DNA of 64,000 nt, from the NCBI GenBank assembly GCA_963815375.1, contig CAWFGX010000005.1:62001-126000 (forward strand), in the 5' to 3' direction. The position numbers and the translations under genes are program-made. Positions 41,809-50,483 of this stretch are shown piece after piece. The number at the start of each line of letters is the position of its first letter. The stretch's first letter is position 1. Source of the stretch: JASHPR01 sp963815375. GTDB lineage: Bacteria; Actinomycetota; Actinomycetes; Streptosporangiales; Streptosporangiaceae. The notes below the pieces were generated by a model. That model did no database searches. It was not told the DNA's origin and saw only the letters and a program-made list of their open reading frames with translations.

Positions 41809-42628
41809 GACTCCTCCGTTCGACGGGCGCTGCGGTGCAGCCCGCCCAGGTCCGGCCACGAGAACGGTTCGGCGAAAGAAGGCCGATGTGACGTGGCTCA
41901 ACTGCCGTATCCGTCTTTGACGGATGTGGCAACAGTTTGTCCTGAGCGGCAGATTATCTTTTCGGTCTCGCCGTGACTCCGTTTCCGGACAGGATGCTGG
42001 GACCGGACGGGGCCCGGCACCGGGGCCGGGGCGGAAGCGGCCAGCGGTCGATCGGCCAGCGAGGTCGCGTTGCCGAGGATGACGATCTTGCAGCTTGCCT
42101 CGGGCACGAGTATCGATGCCATCACGTTCGGCGATGGCATCAGGCCCCAGCATGTCTCGTGATGCCTCGCTGACCGAGCCGACCCGGCCGGCGTCAGGCC
42201 GCCGCCTTGAGGTGGTGACCGTAGGTAGCTGGAATCCCTGGCACCAGGTCGGGAAGCGGAGCGTCCAGCCGAGTTCCCGCTTGCCATAGCCCGGACGCGG
42301 CGCTGCCAGTGATCAATGCAACCGTCGGCTGCCCGGCTCTCGCCAGGGCCGATGGTCCCGCACCCGTATGGCGCTGCCTTTCCGGCTGCACCGCCGGCGT
42401 CGCCCGCACGGTCCGTATCCTCCGTGCCCCGCCAGGCCCCGGGCGTGCGCTCCTGTGCTGACCTGTCATTACGGCGCGGAACGCCGCAATCACGGTCAGT
42501 CCGTTCCGCAGCTGTTCACGCTTCAGAGCTGTCCGAAAGACCAGAGAATCTACACGCTTTGGAATACGGTCATGTTTGCTCGCAGGAACCGAAGGACCGT
42601 TATTCACACTCTCCCACGGAGGCTCTCA
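41809..42628. other. Long leader/intergenic region
   Basis: About 820 nt with no supported gene. It contains the promoter region of the MetE-like gene, including a perfect inverted repeat ATCCGTC-TTT-GACGGAT at 41909-41925. The rest of the leader to 42628 shows Arg/Pro-rich open frames only. No SAM or cobalamin riboswitch motif was recognised. Confidence 0.4.
41909..41925. promoter_or_regulatory. Inverted repeat upstream of MetE-like gene
   Basis: Perfect 7-bp arms with a TTT loop, 101 nt upstream of the start codon. It could be an operator or an RNA hairpin. Function inferred only from position. Confidence 0.35.
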
Positions 42629-43825
42629 TTGAAACTCTCGCTCCAGCCCTTGCGCCGGCCGCTAGGAGGATGGCCGCTTGCTGCGGCTGCCGCCGCTGCG
42701 GCGCTAGCCGCCTGCCTGCTTGCGGCAGGGCCCGCGGCGGCAGCCCAGGCCCCGGCAGCCGCCGCCGTTCCCGGCGTGTCGTGCACTGGGCATGACATTC
42801 CCGTCGCGCTGGCAGCCGGGCAGCCGGCCAGCTACCACGTGTGGGGCGAACTGTGCTCCACGCCAGGGGAACGCAAGGCCGGCGCCACCGTCCAGCTGCT
42901 GCTGCACGGGGCAACATACGACTACTCCTACTGGGACTTCGGCACGGTTGACGGCGTGACCTACAGCTACGCCCGGGACGTCGCCGCGGCGGGAATCCCG
43001 ACGTTCGCGATCGACCAGCTCGGCAGTGGCTGGTCCGCTGACCTGCCCGCCAGCGGATACTCCTCCTACCCGGCCAGCACCGACATCACGATCCAGGTGG
43101 CGGCGTACGTCGCGCATCAAGTGATCCAGGCACTGCAGAACGGGTCAGCGACCGGGACCAGATACGGCAAGGTGGTCGAGGTCGGCCACAGCTTCGGCTC
43201 GATTACGGCAACCGTCGAATCCGCAACCTACAACGACGCGGCCGGGGTGATCCTCACCGGTGACGCCCACTCGGACACGGTTTTCCAGAGCGCTGCCGTG
43301 CCGGACCTTTACCCCGCGGACGACGACCCGAAGTTCGAGAACGTCTCGGTGATCGACTCCGGGTACCTGACCACCGTGCCGGGCACGCGCGGCACGCTGT
43401 TCTACGCCGCGGACGACTCTGACCCGAAAGTGATCGCCGACGACGAGAACACCAAGAGCACCGTCTCCACCACCATGTTCGTCACCGGCCTGCCGGTCCT
43501 GACAAGCGACGACACGGCGGCCATCTCCGTCCCGGTGCTGGTGATCGACGGGCAGAACGATGCGCTGTCCTGCGGCGCGCTGGTGGGAGGCGGCACGTAC
43601 GACTGCTCCTCAGGCGCGGCCGTCGCCGCCCAGGAGGCGCCGTACTACTCGGCGGCGGCGCAGCTGCGGGCATGCGTTGTGCCGGGGTCGGGCCATGACG
43701 TCAACCTGTCCCTCGACCACGTGGTCGAGGAGGCCGACGCGGTCGCCTGGACCTACGAGTACGCGGGACAGCTGGGCACGGGTCAGCTGAATACTCGAGT
43801 GCTGCCCGCTGACTGCAGCACCTGA
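42629..43825 (+). CDS. Secreted alpha/beta hydrolase
   Basis: 398-residue exported hydrolase. A Tat/Sec-like signal peptide starts KLSLQPLRRPLGGWPLAAAA and ends near AGPAAAAQA. The mature enzyme has LLLHGATYDYSYWDF (oxyanion), VVEVGHSFGSITATVESA (nucleophile Ser in GHSFG), DGQNDALSCGA (acid) and GSGHDVNLSLDH (His). Cysteine pairs fit an extracellular enzyme. Substrate unknown. The TTG at 42629 has a strong ACGGAGG site; an ATG at 42572 is in frame but adds an atypical basic leader. Monocistronic. Confidence 0.8.
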   Translation: MKLSLQPLRRPLGGWPLAAAAAAAALAACLLAAGPAAAAQAPAAAAVPGVSCTGHDIPVALAAGQPASYHVWGELCSTPGERKAGATVQLLLHGATYDYSYWDFGTVDGVTYSYARDVAAAGIPTFAIDQLGSGWSADLPASGYSSYPASTDITIQVAAYVAHQVIQALQNGSATGTRYGKVVEVGHSFGSITATVESATYNDAAGVILTGDAHSDTVFQSAAVPDLYPADDDPKFENVSVIDSGYLTTVPGTRGTLFYAADDSDPKVIADDENTKSTVSTTMFVTGLPVLTSDDTAAISVPVLVIDGQNDALSCGALVGGGTYDCSSGAAVAAQEAPYYSAAAQLRACVVPGSGHDVNLSLDHVVEEADAVAWTYEYAGQLGTGQLNTRVLPADCST

Positions 43826-44385
43826 CAGGTCAGCGCAGCCGTCCGTAAGAGCACCCGGGTGGGGCCGGCCGCTGTAGTCGGTGGCTCCGCCCGGGCGCCT
43901 GCCCGGTTCCTGTTTGGGTGCCGCGTGAGGTGTCCAGTGGCTACCATCACCAAATGGCGATCTTGGGGGGAGATCAGCTCAGATCGCGCCGCCGTGAATG
44001 TGAATCCGGGATTGTTACAGAGGCCGGCGATCAGACGGGGGGTCTGCCGTCGGGGTCGTCAGGTTGGCGCTGAGCGCTTGATTATGCCCGATACGTGCCC
44101 CGGTCAGCAGGCTGCCGCGTGTTGTGCCAGGTCGGAGCCTGGTCGATTTGTAAGGATCACCGTGGTCGAAGGCTGGCCAATGTCGCGGGTAATCATGTGC
44201 ATCACGCCATGTTCATGCAACCAGGTCAGAGGCCAGTTCCGTTGTTGGAACTCATCCGCCGCCCAGGTACCCGTAACCAGAGAGGCCGGGCGGTCGGCTC
44301 GAGACTTGCGCGGTTGCCACTCCCAGCAGCCAAATCAGATAATTGGCGTGGTGAACGACTGGGTTCTGGGGGTGTCACCAGGCTG
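43826..44385. other. Non-coding stretch upstream of kinase gene
   Basis: About 560 nt. Open frames exist here, one in phase with the kinase gene from 44095, but they lack family similarity or a ribosome site. Probably promoter and leader of the kinase gene. Confidence 0.4.
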
Positions 44386-46257
44386 ATGGCAGATTCGCGG
44401 CTCGCAGGGTACCGGCTTGAGCGCCAGATCGGCGTGGGCCCGGTCGGCGTCGTCTTCTACGCAGTGGACGAGCTGCGCGGCCAGGCCGTCGCTTTGAAGA
44501 TCATCGGTTTGCCGCTGGCGGCTGACCAGGGGTTCGCCAGTCGGCTACTGCAGCAGGCGCAGGCGGCGGCCGCGCTCGGCGAACCGCACATCATGCCGGT
44601 CTTCCAGGCCGGGCAGGCGGATGGGTTGCTGTTCGTCGCGATGCCCTATCTGGATGGCGCAGATGCCCGGTCTCTGCTCCGCCGGGAGGGCGCCCTGCCA
44701 CCCGGCCGCGCGGTCTCCATCGTCAGCCAGGTCGCTTCCGCGCTGGACGCCGCACACGCCGCCGGACTGGTGCACGGTGACGTCAAGCTAGGCAACATCC
44801 TCGTCTGGGCCCCGCCCGGCCAGCCGGAGCGCGTGCATCTGTCGGACTTCGGGCAAGGCCGGACCCGGCCATCGCCGATGCTGGCCGGGAGCTGGCAGGC
44901 CAGCGAGGCGCTGGACTGCATAGCTCCCGAGCAGTTGGAAGGTGAGCAGGCAGAAGGCCCCGCTGACCAGTACGCGCTGGCGTGTGTGGCGTTCGAACTG
45001 CTTACCGGTGTGGCACCCTTCCGCCACGACGAGCTCGATGCGCCGCCGCCCGACACGTCGCAGCCACCCCGCGCAACCTCGGCACAGCCCGGCCTGCCAC
45101 CCGCGGTCGACAGCGTCCTGGGAAAAGCGCTGGCCCCGGTCCCGGCCGACCGTTACACCAGCTGCAGCGAGTTCGCCAATGCGCTGGGCGGCGCGTTCTG
45201 GGCGCAGCCCAGCCCGGGGATGTATGCAGCGCGGATGCCAACAGCACCAGTTTCAGTCGGCGCCGGGCCTGTCGTCGCGGACCCGCCTGGCCAGGCCAGC
45301 CCGTTGCAGGCCAGGCCGCCGCAGGAGTCCCGGTCCCAGTCGCACCCGCCCATTTCTGGCAGCGAGCCGTGGCTTATCCCGCCCCGGCGGCGGCGTCGCC
45401 TTCGCCCGGTCGCCTTTGCCGGCCTGGCCGTGGCGGTCGTGGCGGCCCTGGTGATCGGCCTCGTCGTGGGATTGCGTGGCCACGGCGGCGGCCTTTCGAA
45501 GCCGACGGCATTCCGCATTGCTGCTCAGTCCGCCACGATGCCCGAGAACGGTGACGTGTGGATCGTCTTTCATGACACGAAGCGGTCCACCGCCCGGATC
45601 GACGGAAGCCTTCGCGGCGTGTCACGCGGCGAGACCGCCCGGCTGTACGCTCAGCCGTTCCCGTTCCGTCGTAGGCCATCCCCGGCCGGGCCCCCGGTTA
45701 CCCTGCATCCCGCCGGCCCGGCGAAGACGGCTAGCTACTCGTTCCAGGTCACCCCGGCCCGGGCGACGCGCTACCACGTCGAGGTCTTCTCCAGCCGCTT
45801 GGCGAGCAGCCCGCTGGCCAGGTCGGCGGTCACGACTGTCTACGTCACCGGGGGGTGGAGGCCACTGCGGGACGCAGGGCCGTGCAATCGGCCGGTCTGC
45901 AGTGAGACCGTGTCCGGCGAGGTGCTGCTCCCGCCGTCGGCGCTGAGCACCGAGATGGCCAAGCCAGAGCGCCCGTACTTCGGCCTGAGCCTGGCCAAGT
46001 CGGCGAATGCTGTTGCTCCGGCGACACTGCAGCTAGGCGGCGGCGACGCGCATGTCACCACCAAGCCGCTCTCAGCCGACGCGTACGAGGTGATCATCAC
46101 GTTCACGTTCTCGGTCGGCAAGGTCGGCAATTACAGCTGGCTATGGACCGTCTGTCTCCCGGATACGGAGGCGCAAGACGGCGTGGGCCTGCCCGGCCAT
46201 CAGCTCTGCGGCGACCAGACGATCCCGGCCAGGGAGAACTACCTCGGCGTCATCTAG
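44386..46257 (+). CDS. Membrane serine/threonine protein kinase (PknB type)
   Basis: 623 residues. Kinase domain about 1-260: the glycine loop is degenerate (QIGVGPVGVVFYAVD), the lysine is VALKII, the catalytic loop is VHGDVKLGNILVW (HGD in place of HRD), the metal motif is SDFGQG, and APEQLEGEQAEGPADQYALA follows. A Pro-rich linker leads to one membrane helix (about 341-363, PVAFAGLAVAVVAALVIGLV). The external part (about 370-623) has two beta-rich repeats, ending with Cys residues. Predicted type II-like sensor kinase. HGD kinases are often active on Ser/Thr. ATG 44386 has no obvious partner gene. Confidence 0.85.
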   Translation: MADSRLAGYRLERQIGVGPVGVVFYAVDELRGQAVALKIIGLPLAADQGFASRLLQQAQAAAALGEPHIMPVFQAGQADGLLFVAMPYLDGADARSLLRREGALPPGRAVSIVSQVASALDAAHAAGLVHGDVKLGNILVWAPPGQPERVHLSDFGQGRTRPSPMLAGSWQASEALDCIAPEQLEGEQAEGPADQYALACVAFELLTGVAPFRHDELDAPPPDTSQPPRATSAQPGLPPAVDSVLGKALAPVPADRYTSCSEFANALGGAFWAQPSPGMYAARMPTAPVSVGAGPVVADPPGQASPLQARPPQESRSQSHPPISGSEPWLIPPRRRRRLRPVAFAGLAVAVVAALVIGLVVGLRGHGGGLSKPTAFRIAAQSATMPENGDVWIVFHDTKRSTARIDGSLRGVSRGETARLYAQPFPFRRRPSPAGPPVTLHPAGPAKTASYSFQVTPARATRYHVEVFSSRLASSPLARSAVTTVYVTGGWRPLRDAGPCNRPVCSETVSGEVLLPPSALSTEMAKPERPYFGLSLAKSANAVAPATLQLGGGDAHVTTKPLSADAYEVIITFTFSVGKVGNYSWLWTVCLPDTEAQDGVGLPGHQLCGDQTIPARENYLGVI

Positions 46258-46334
46258 TGGCACGCCCGATGTTGCCTGAGCGAGCTGACCCAGTCCGGAG
46301 CCTGCAGGCCGTTTTCATCGGAGCTGAGGCGGCT

Positions 46335-46355
46335 GGCCCATAGTCGGCTATGGCC
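46335..46355. terminator. Small hairpin between convergent genes
   Basis: Arms CCATAG (46338-46343) and CTATGG (46348-46353) with a TCGG loop, extended by two GC pairs with a bulge. It overlaps the stop codon of the membrane-protein gene. Plausible convergent terminator; weak. Confidence 0.4.
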
Positions 46356-46599
46356 TGCGGCGGTCGAAGATCAGCCGCCGGAGACCATAGCCGATGATGA
46401 AGGCGATCACGCCAATCAGGATGCCGCCACCGAGGGAGAACCGGGTCGGCCCTGCTGTCGCGTAAGAGATCGCGATCCAGAGCGCAGCGCAGATAACCGC
46501 GGGAAGAAGTGCGCTGCCGAGGGTCGTTCGCAGGAACTGACGAAGACCGCCCGGAGATGCAGATAGCGGGGGAGTGACGTTGTCAGCCGGTGCGTGCAT
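46348..46599 (-). CDS. Small membrane protein, unknown family
   Basis: 83 residues with two membrane segments (about 31-48 and 57-74): SALLPAVICAALWIAISYAT and GGGILIGVIAFIIGYGLRRL. A polar N-terminus (MHAPADNVTPPLSASPGG) and a basic end (LIFDRRRP) fit a small inner-membrane protein. I do not recognise a family. ATG 46599 or ATG 46635 could start it. The promoter element at 46680-46719 points at it and matches the one in front of the lapA-like gene. Confidence 0.65.
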   Translation of the reverse strand: MHAPADNVTPPLSASPGGLRQFLRTTLGSALLPAVICAALWIAISYATAGPTRFSLGGGILIGVIAFIIGYGLRRLIFDRRRP

Positions 46600-46679
46600 G
46601 AGATGCCTCGGTTCCTTTGCTGGCCCCTCGAGCACCCCTGGCGGTCAGCGGCAGCCGGGCCCCGCTGTGTATACGACCG

Positions 46680-46719
46680 ACGCTACGCTTGAACCAAAAA
46701 GCTAGCAAGTAATTTCTAG
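46680..46719 (-). promoter_or_regulatory. Promoter plus CTAG...CTAG operator-like element, copy 2
   Basis: On the minus strand TTGCTA (46703-46708) and TAGCGT (46680-46685) are separated by 17 nt. The -35 box overlaps CTAGCAAGTAATTTCTAG (46702-46719). This is the same geometry as copy 1 at 7168-7207, and the 18-mers agree at about 14 positions by eye. Target gene is the small membrane protein 80-110 nt downstream. Confidence 0.5.
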
Positions 46720-47043
46720 TATATTCAAACCATTTATATGCGCCCGAGACCGAACCGCACCGAGCTGTACATCAGTAGCGTCGCCGACAGCCAGGTCGGC
46801 GCACAGCCTGGCACGTCCTATTGTCTTTGCGCCGCTACCCGCAGCGCTTCGCGCTAATCACTACGCCGGCGAGGCTGGTCCTCGCACGCCGCCAGTTGTG
46901 ACCACGTACCGAACACGCGGGAGCGCACCTGCGGTTGATACCTGTCGAGGCCCAGCGCATAGGTAAGGCCCCCGTCTGGCCCGTTACGGTGCGAGATCAG
47001 GTTGGGGTGGCGACGCCTACTCGGCTGGTGTGCTGGCGCGGTC
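46720..47043. other. Non-coding stretch
   Basis: About 320 nt, AT-rich at its left end. No gene or repeat is supported. It lies between the promoter element and the hydrolase remnant. Confidence 0.35.
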
Positions 47044-47220
47044 TCATCGCGGTGCCAGCTGGCTGGCGATCACGGTCTGGATGGCGATGGCGGCTTGCTC
47101 CCAGGCGGTGTCGCGCATCATGTCGTGTCCGGCCGGGAGGGTCTGCGCGGTGGTGTGGTAGGCGCGGGCGGTGGTGAGGTCTTTGGGCGGTGCGACCAGC
47201 CAGTCGTTTTCGGCGCGCTT
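47044..47220 (-). pseudogene. Alpha/beta hydrolase C-terminal remnant
   Basis: The minus strand ends with NDWLVAPPKDLTTARAYHTT, then AQTLPAGHDMMRDTAWEQAA and IAIQTVIASQLAPR. The GHDMM with the following W and helix resembles the His region at the end of alpha/beta hydrolases. Nothing else of the enzyme is nearby. Remnant with moderate support. Confidence 0.45.
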
Positions 47221-47400
47221 CCCGCGACCGGGGTGGTGACGCGTTCTGGGTGTACGGGCGTCATCGTGTCCTTGAGGGCTCGCACCGACTCGGGCCGGAG
47301 CCGGCGATGGCAGTCGCTGACCACGCCGGCAGCGGCCCCGATTTACCTGCTGGGGCCGCAGGAACAACGGTCTTGCAGGTATGGCAGAAGCGATCGCGGA

Positions 47401-47674
47401 GTCGTGCCACCATCGCCGGAACGGGCCATGCAGCTGCTCGTCGACGAACCTGCTCGGGTACTGATATTCGGTGATCGCAGAGGTTATCCGGAATGCGATG
47501 CCGAAGTGGCGGGCGCGCCAGGTGACGGTATCTCCGAGCTTCATCGATCCACTGGTAACTCCGCATCGCGTGCTCGCCCGATCCGCGCATCGAGGCAGTG
47601 CGGGCGTCGACCGATAGCGACAGATGGAAGCAGGCGCCAATCGGGGCGACGATCACCGTCTCGAGCCGTATCCG
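47401..47674 (-). pseudogene. SRPBCC (polyketide cyclase/START-like) remnant, frameshifted
   Basis: One frame reads RIRLETVIVAPIGACFHLSL, then SVDARTASMRGSGEHAM (47563-47674). After a shift another frame continues SGSMKLGDTVTWRARHFGIA, then ITSAITEYQYPSRFVDEQL and HGPFRRWWHD (47401-47553). This is the first two thirds of a ligand-binding SRPBCC protein. The end is lost where the hydrolase remnant begins. Inactive relic. Confidence 0.7.
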
Positions 47675-47708
47675 GCGCACCTGTGTCAAGTAAAGCCGAC
47701 GGGGGCGT

Positions 47709-48068
47709 TCAGTCGCTCTCGTCGCTCTCGAACCCAATGAGCCAGTGGAGGCCGTAACGGTCGATGACCTGGCCGTCGGATGCACCCCACGGCCGTGCCT
47801 GCAAGTCCGCCGCGACCTGACCGCCTTCGCCGAGACGGGAAAACCATTGGCGCAGTGTCAATGGAGCGGCTGTACCAAGAAGGGCCAGCTTTATACCCTC
47901 GGACCGGAATGGCGGCTCGTCTCCGGCCACATCGGCGCCAAACAGAGCGACTGGCCCTCCTACGAGGTAGCCATGGGCAATGGCATCCGCCGGACCGTCA
48001 GCACGGTTGAACTCCCCGAAAGTGTGCAACTCAACTGCACAGCCGAAGATCTCACCGTAGAACGTCAA
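47709..48068 (-). CDS. PhnB-like VOC protein, start unclear
   Basis: Reads LTFYGEIFGCAVELHTFGEF, ADAIAHGYLVGGPVALFGAD, LTLRQWFSRLGEGGQVAADL and QARPWGASDGQVIDRYGLHW, the PhnB/3-demethylubiquinone methyltransferase-like VOC family. The family's first strand is also present upstream (TPYVHFPGTAREA at about 48070-48108), but no ATG, GTG or TTG precedes it before a TGA near 48118. The gene either starts at TTG 48068 (119 residues, first strand lost), uses a rare start or has lost its start. It follows the TetR gene on the same strand by about 20-60 nt. Confidence 0.62.
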   Translation of the reverse strand: MTFYGEIFGCAVELHTFGEFNRADGPADAIAHGYLVGGPVALFGADVAGDEPPFRSEGIKLALLGTAAPLTLRQWFSRLGEGGQVAADLQARPWGASDGQVIDRYGLHWLIGFESDESD

Positions 48069-48128
48069 GGCTTCACGAGCAGTACCGGGAAAATGAACGT
48101 AAGGCGTTGGGCCGGTCGCGGATCAAGT

Positions 48129-48809
48129 CTATTGCGGGGCCGTGTCTCGTGCCCGTTGGAGGCCGTCAAGGATCAGGTCGAGCCCGAACTCGTATTCTTC
48201 GCCGTAGTCGTAGCCAGGCTTCAGGACATGCTTGACGGTGAGCTCGGTGAGGTGCGGGTACTCGTGCGGCGGGAACTGCGCCATGATCATCTCGGCTAGC
48301 TCGGCTGTCTGTTCGCTCGTGTCAAATGGCAGGCTCGCCTCCTGCAGCGCGAACCCGTAGGTGTAACTGTCGAGGACGGAGAACGCATGGGCGGCCATCT
48401 CGACCGAGAAGCCGGCTTGGCGGAGGCTTCCGATGACGGCGTCGTGGTGCCTCAGTGTTGCCGGGCCGGGTGAGGTCCGCGACTCCATGAGGCCGATCGC
48501 CCAGCGATGGCGCGTTAGCGCCTGGCGGGCAGACAGCGCCCTATGACGCATGGCCGTCTTCCAGCTGGCTCCCGGCGACGGCAGGTCGATCTCGGCGAAG
48601 ACCCGGTCGATCATGCCGTCGAGCAACTCGCTCTTGCTCTCAACGTGGTTGTACAGCGACATCGCCTCAACCCCGAGGACCTCGCCAAGTTTGCGCATGC
48701 TTAGCGACCCGATGCCGTGCTCGTCGGCGAAGGCGACGCCGGCGAATAGCACCTGGTCGCGGCTCAGCGGGGTCCTGCCCTCGGCGGCAGGCCTGGCGGG
48801 TCGGGTCAT
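48129..48809 (-). CDS. TetR-family regulator with TetR_C domain
   Basis: 226-residue repressor. The N-terminus TPLSRDQVLFAGVAFADEHG, LSMRKLGEVLGVEAMSLYNH and VESKSELLDGMIDRVFAEID is the tetracycline-type HTH (YNHVxxKxxLLD). The C-terminal TetR_C domain ends EYEFGLDLILDGLQRARD, a family hallmark. ATG 48809. It faces the MDR reductase gene across two perfect palindromes whose TTAC/GTAA half-sites match, so it likely represses both genes. Confidence 0.93.
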   Translation of the reverse strand: MTRPARPAAEGRTPLSRDQVLFAGVAFADEHGIGSLSMRKLGEVLGVEAMSLYNHVESKSELLDGMIDRVFAEIDLPSPGASWKTAMRHRALSARQALTRHRWAIGLMESRTSPGPATLRHHDAVIGSLRQAGFSVEMAAHAFSVLDSYTYGFALQEASLPFDTSEQTAELAEMIMAQFPPHEYPHLTELTVKHVLKPGYDYGEEYEFGLDLILDGLQRARDTAPQ

Positions 48810-48840
48810 CCGGATTCTGTCCTCTCGCGGTCTTGACCTA

Positions 48841-48853
48841 CTTACACTGTAAG
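48841..48853. promoter_or_regulatory. TetR operator O1
   Basis: Perfect palindrome CTTACACTGTAAG, 6-bp arms around one base. It lies 32 nt from the TetR start. Shares the CTTAC/GTAAG half-sites with the second palindrome at 48864-48880. Confidence 0.72.
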
Positions 48854-48863
48854 CATAGCGTGG

Positions 48864-48880
48864 GGCTTACAGCGTAAGCC
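48864..48880. promoter_or_regulatory. TetR operator O2
   Basis: Palindrome with arms GGCTTAC and GTAAGCC around AGC. The two operators are about 24 nt centre-to-centre apart, roughly two helix turns, fitting two TetR dimers on one face. It is 138 nt from the MDR reductase start. Confidence 0.72.
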
Positions 48881-49017
48881 AGCGATACCGTCGAGACACG
48901 GCGGCAGAACCTTCGAACTCTGTCGGCTTCGTCACGGAAGGTCGGATGCTCCAGGGCATCAAGCCCGCGCCGACACCTGTCGCCCTGTGCCTGGGTGGCA
49001 CGAGCCAGGGAGTCATC

Positions 49018-50124
49018 GTGTCCATGCCCGCTGCGAAAACCACAACGTTCCATCGCACGGCAGGCCCGGCGACCGCCACTGTCAGCGCACAGACAATGAA
49101 CGCAGTCGTCCAGGACGCCTACGGCTCTGCCGACGTCCTGCATCTCGCGCAGATCACCAGACCCGGCATCGCCGACGACGAGGTCCTCCTCCGTGTGCAC
49201 GCTGCTGGCCTCGACCGGGGCACCTGGCACCTAATGACCGGGCGCCCGTATCTGCTGCGGCTTGTGTCGGGATTCGGTAAGCCGAAACGCCGCGTTCCCG
49301 GACTCGATGTCGCCGGCACGGTCGTCCAGGCGGGACTGGCGGTGACCAGGTTCTCGGTAGGTGACGAGGTCTTCGGGTTCAGCAGGGGCTCGTTCGCCGA
49401 GTACGCCGTGGCACAAGAGACCAAGCTCGTCCGCAAGCCGGCGAACGTTACCTTCGAGCAGGCCGCTGTGGTTCCGGTGTCCGCGGTGACCGCGCTCCTG
49501 GCCCTGACCGATGCCGGACGGGTCTGTCCGGGGGAGAAGGTGCTGGTCACCGGCGCGTCCGGCGGCGTCGGCAGCTACGCGGTCCAGCTAGCGAAGGCAT
49601 TGGGGGCGGAGGTCACCGGTGTGTGCAGCACCGCCAAGCTCGATTTCGTCCGATCGCTTGGCGCTGACCATGTCGTCGACTACACGAAGGACGACTTCAG
49701 CGACAGCACGCGCCAGTACGGCCTCATCCTCGACATCGCGGGGAATCCTGCGATCTCGCGGCTTCGCCGCGCACTCGCGCCCGCCGGCACGGTCGTTATG
49801 GTCGGGGGGGAGGAAGGCGGCAGCTGGACCGGAGGCATGGGCCGGCAACTACGAGCACTGGTCCTGTCGCCTTTGCTGCGTCATCGACTGAAAATGATCG
49901 CCGCCAGGCAGCGCGCCAGCGATCTCGAGCGACTGACCGAGTTCATCGAGGCAGGCACGGTAATCCCGAGCATCGGCAGGGTCTACGCGCTTCATCAGGT
50001 GCCCGAGGCCATGCAGCACCTGGCGACTGGGAAGGCACGAGGCAAGCTCGTCATCGCGATCACCAGCCGCGACTGGCAGAGTGGCGAAGCTGCCGCCGGC
50101 GACATCCCGCGGTCGCCTGGCTAA
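49018..50124 (+). CDS. MDR-superfamily NAD(P)H quinone oxidoreductase-like
   Basis: 368 residues. After a basic N-terminal stretch the MDR fold starts at MNAVVQDAYGSADVLHLAQI, followed by HAAGLDRGTWHLMTGRPYLL and RVPGLDVAGTVVQAG. The Rossmann motif VLVTGASGGVGSYAVQLAKA is the AxxGxxG type without zinc ligands, as in quinone reductases. The dehydrogenase ends HLATGKARGKLVIAI. GTG 49018 follows GGGAG; ATG 49024 and 49096 are alternatives. Likely controlled by the divergent TetR. Substrate unknown. Confidence 0.88.
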   Translation: MSMPAAKTTTFHRTAGPATATVSAQTMNAVVQDAYGSADVLHLAQITRPGIADDEVLLRVHAAGLDRGTWHLMTGRPYLLRLVSGFGKPKRRVPGLDVAGTVVQAGLAVTRFSVGDEVFGFSRGSFAEYAVAQETKLVRKPANVTFEQAAVVPVSAVTALLALTDAGRVCPGEKVLVTGASGGVGSYAVQLAKALGAEVTGVCSTAKLDFVRSLGADHVVDYTKDDFSDSTRQYGLILDIAGNPAISRLRRALAPAGTVVMVGGEEGGSWTGGMGRQLRALVLSPLLRHRLKMIAARQRASDLERLTEFIEAGTVIPSIGRVYALHQVPEAMQHLATGKARGKLVIAITSRDWQSGEAAAGDIPRSPG

Positions 50125-50255
50125 GCAATGCGGGTCCACGGAAGCCCCGAGCCTGAGCCCGCCGCCGAACCCGTCAGCACTATCTGAGGCCTCCCGGCCT
50201 ACGCCAGGACGAATCCCGTCCCGGGAGGCGGAGCAACCGGGTGCCGCTGGCGGTA

Positions 50256-50483
50256 TCAGAGTTTGGTCAGCTTGGCGTACGGCGTCGTAATCCGCATGCG
50301 GCACGAACCGAAGTCCACGACCAGGGTGGCGTCGGCCTCGACGCTGATGACCCGGCCAAGGCCGTACTTGTCGTGGGTAACCTGATCCTGCTCGGCGAAC
50401 TGCTCTGCAGGCGGAGCGGCGGTTGGCGGCGCGAAGGGGCTGGTGGGCAGGTGGCGCCGGGTCGCGGCGCGGGCTGGTTTCAT
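50256..50483 (-). CDS. Small SH3/Tudor-like (PcrA C-terminal-like) protein
   Basis: 75 residues. A disordered Pro/Ala N-terminus (KPARAATRRHLPTSPFAPP) leads to AEQDQVTHDKYGLGRVISVE, then ADATLVVDFGSCRMRITTPY and AKLTKL. The DxVTHDKYGLGxV barrel is the RNA-polymerase- or nucleic-acid-binding Tudor-like tail of UvrD/PcrA helicases. Here it stands alone. Similar small proteins occur widely in actinobacteria without known function. ATG 50483; longer upstream frame unlikely. Confidence 0.72.
   Translation of the reverse strand: MKPARAATRRHLPTSPFAPPTAAPPAEQFAEQDQVTHDKYGLGRVISVEADATLVVDFGSCRMRITTPYAKLTKL

Noticed and set aside
41809..42628. SAM or cobalamin riboswitch upstream of the MetE-like gene
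   Set aside because: No recognisable box sequence of either class was seen, only one short inverted repeat.
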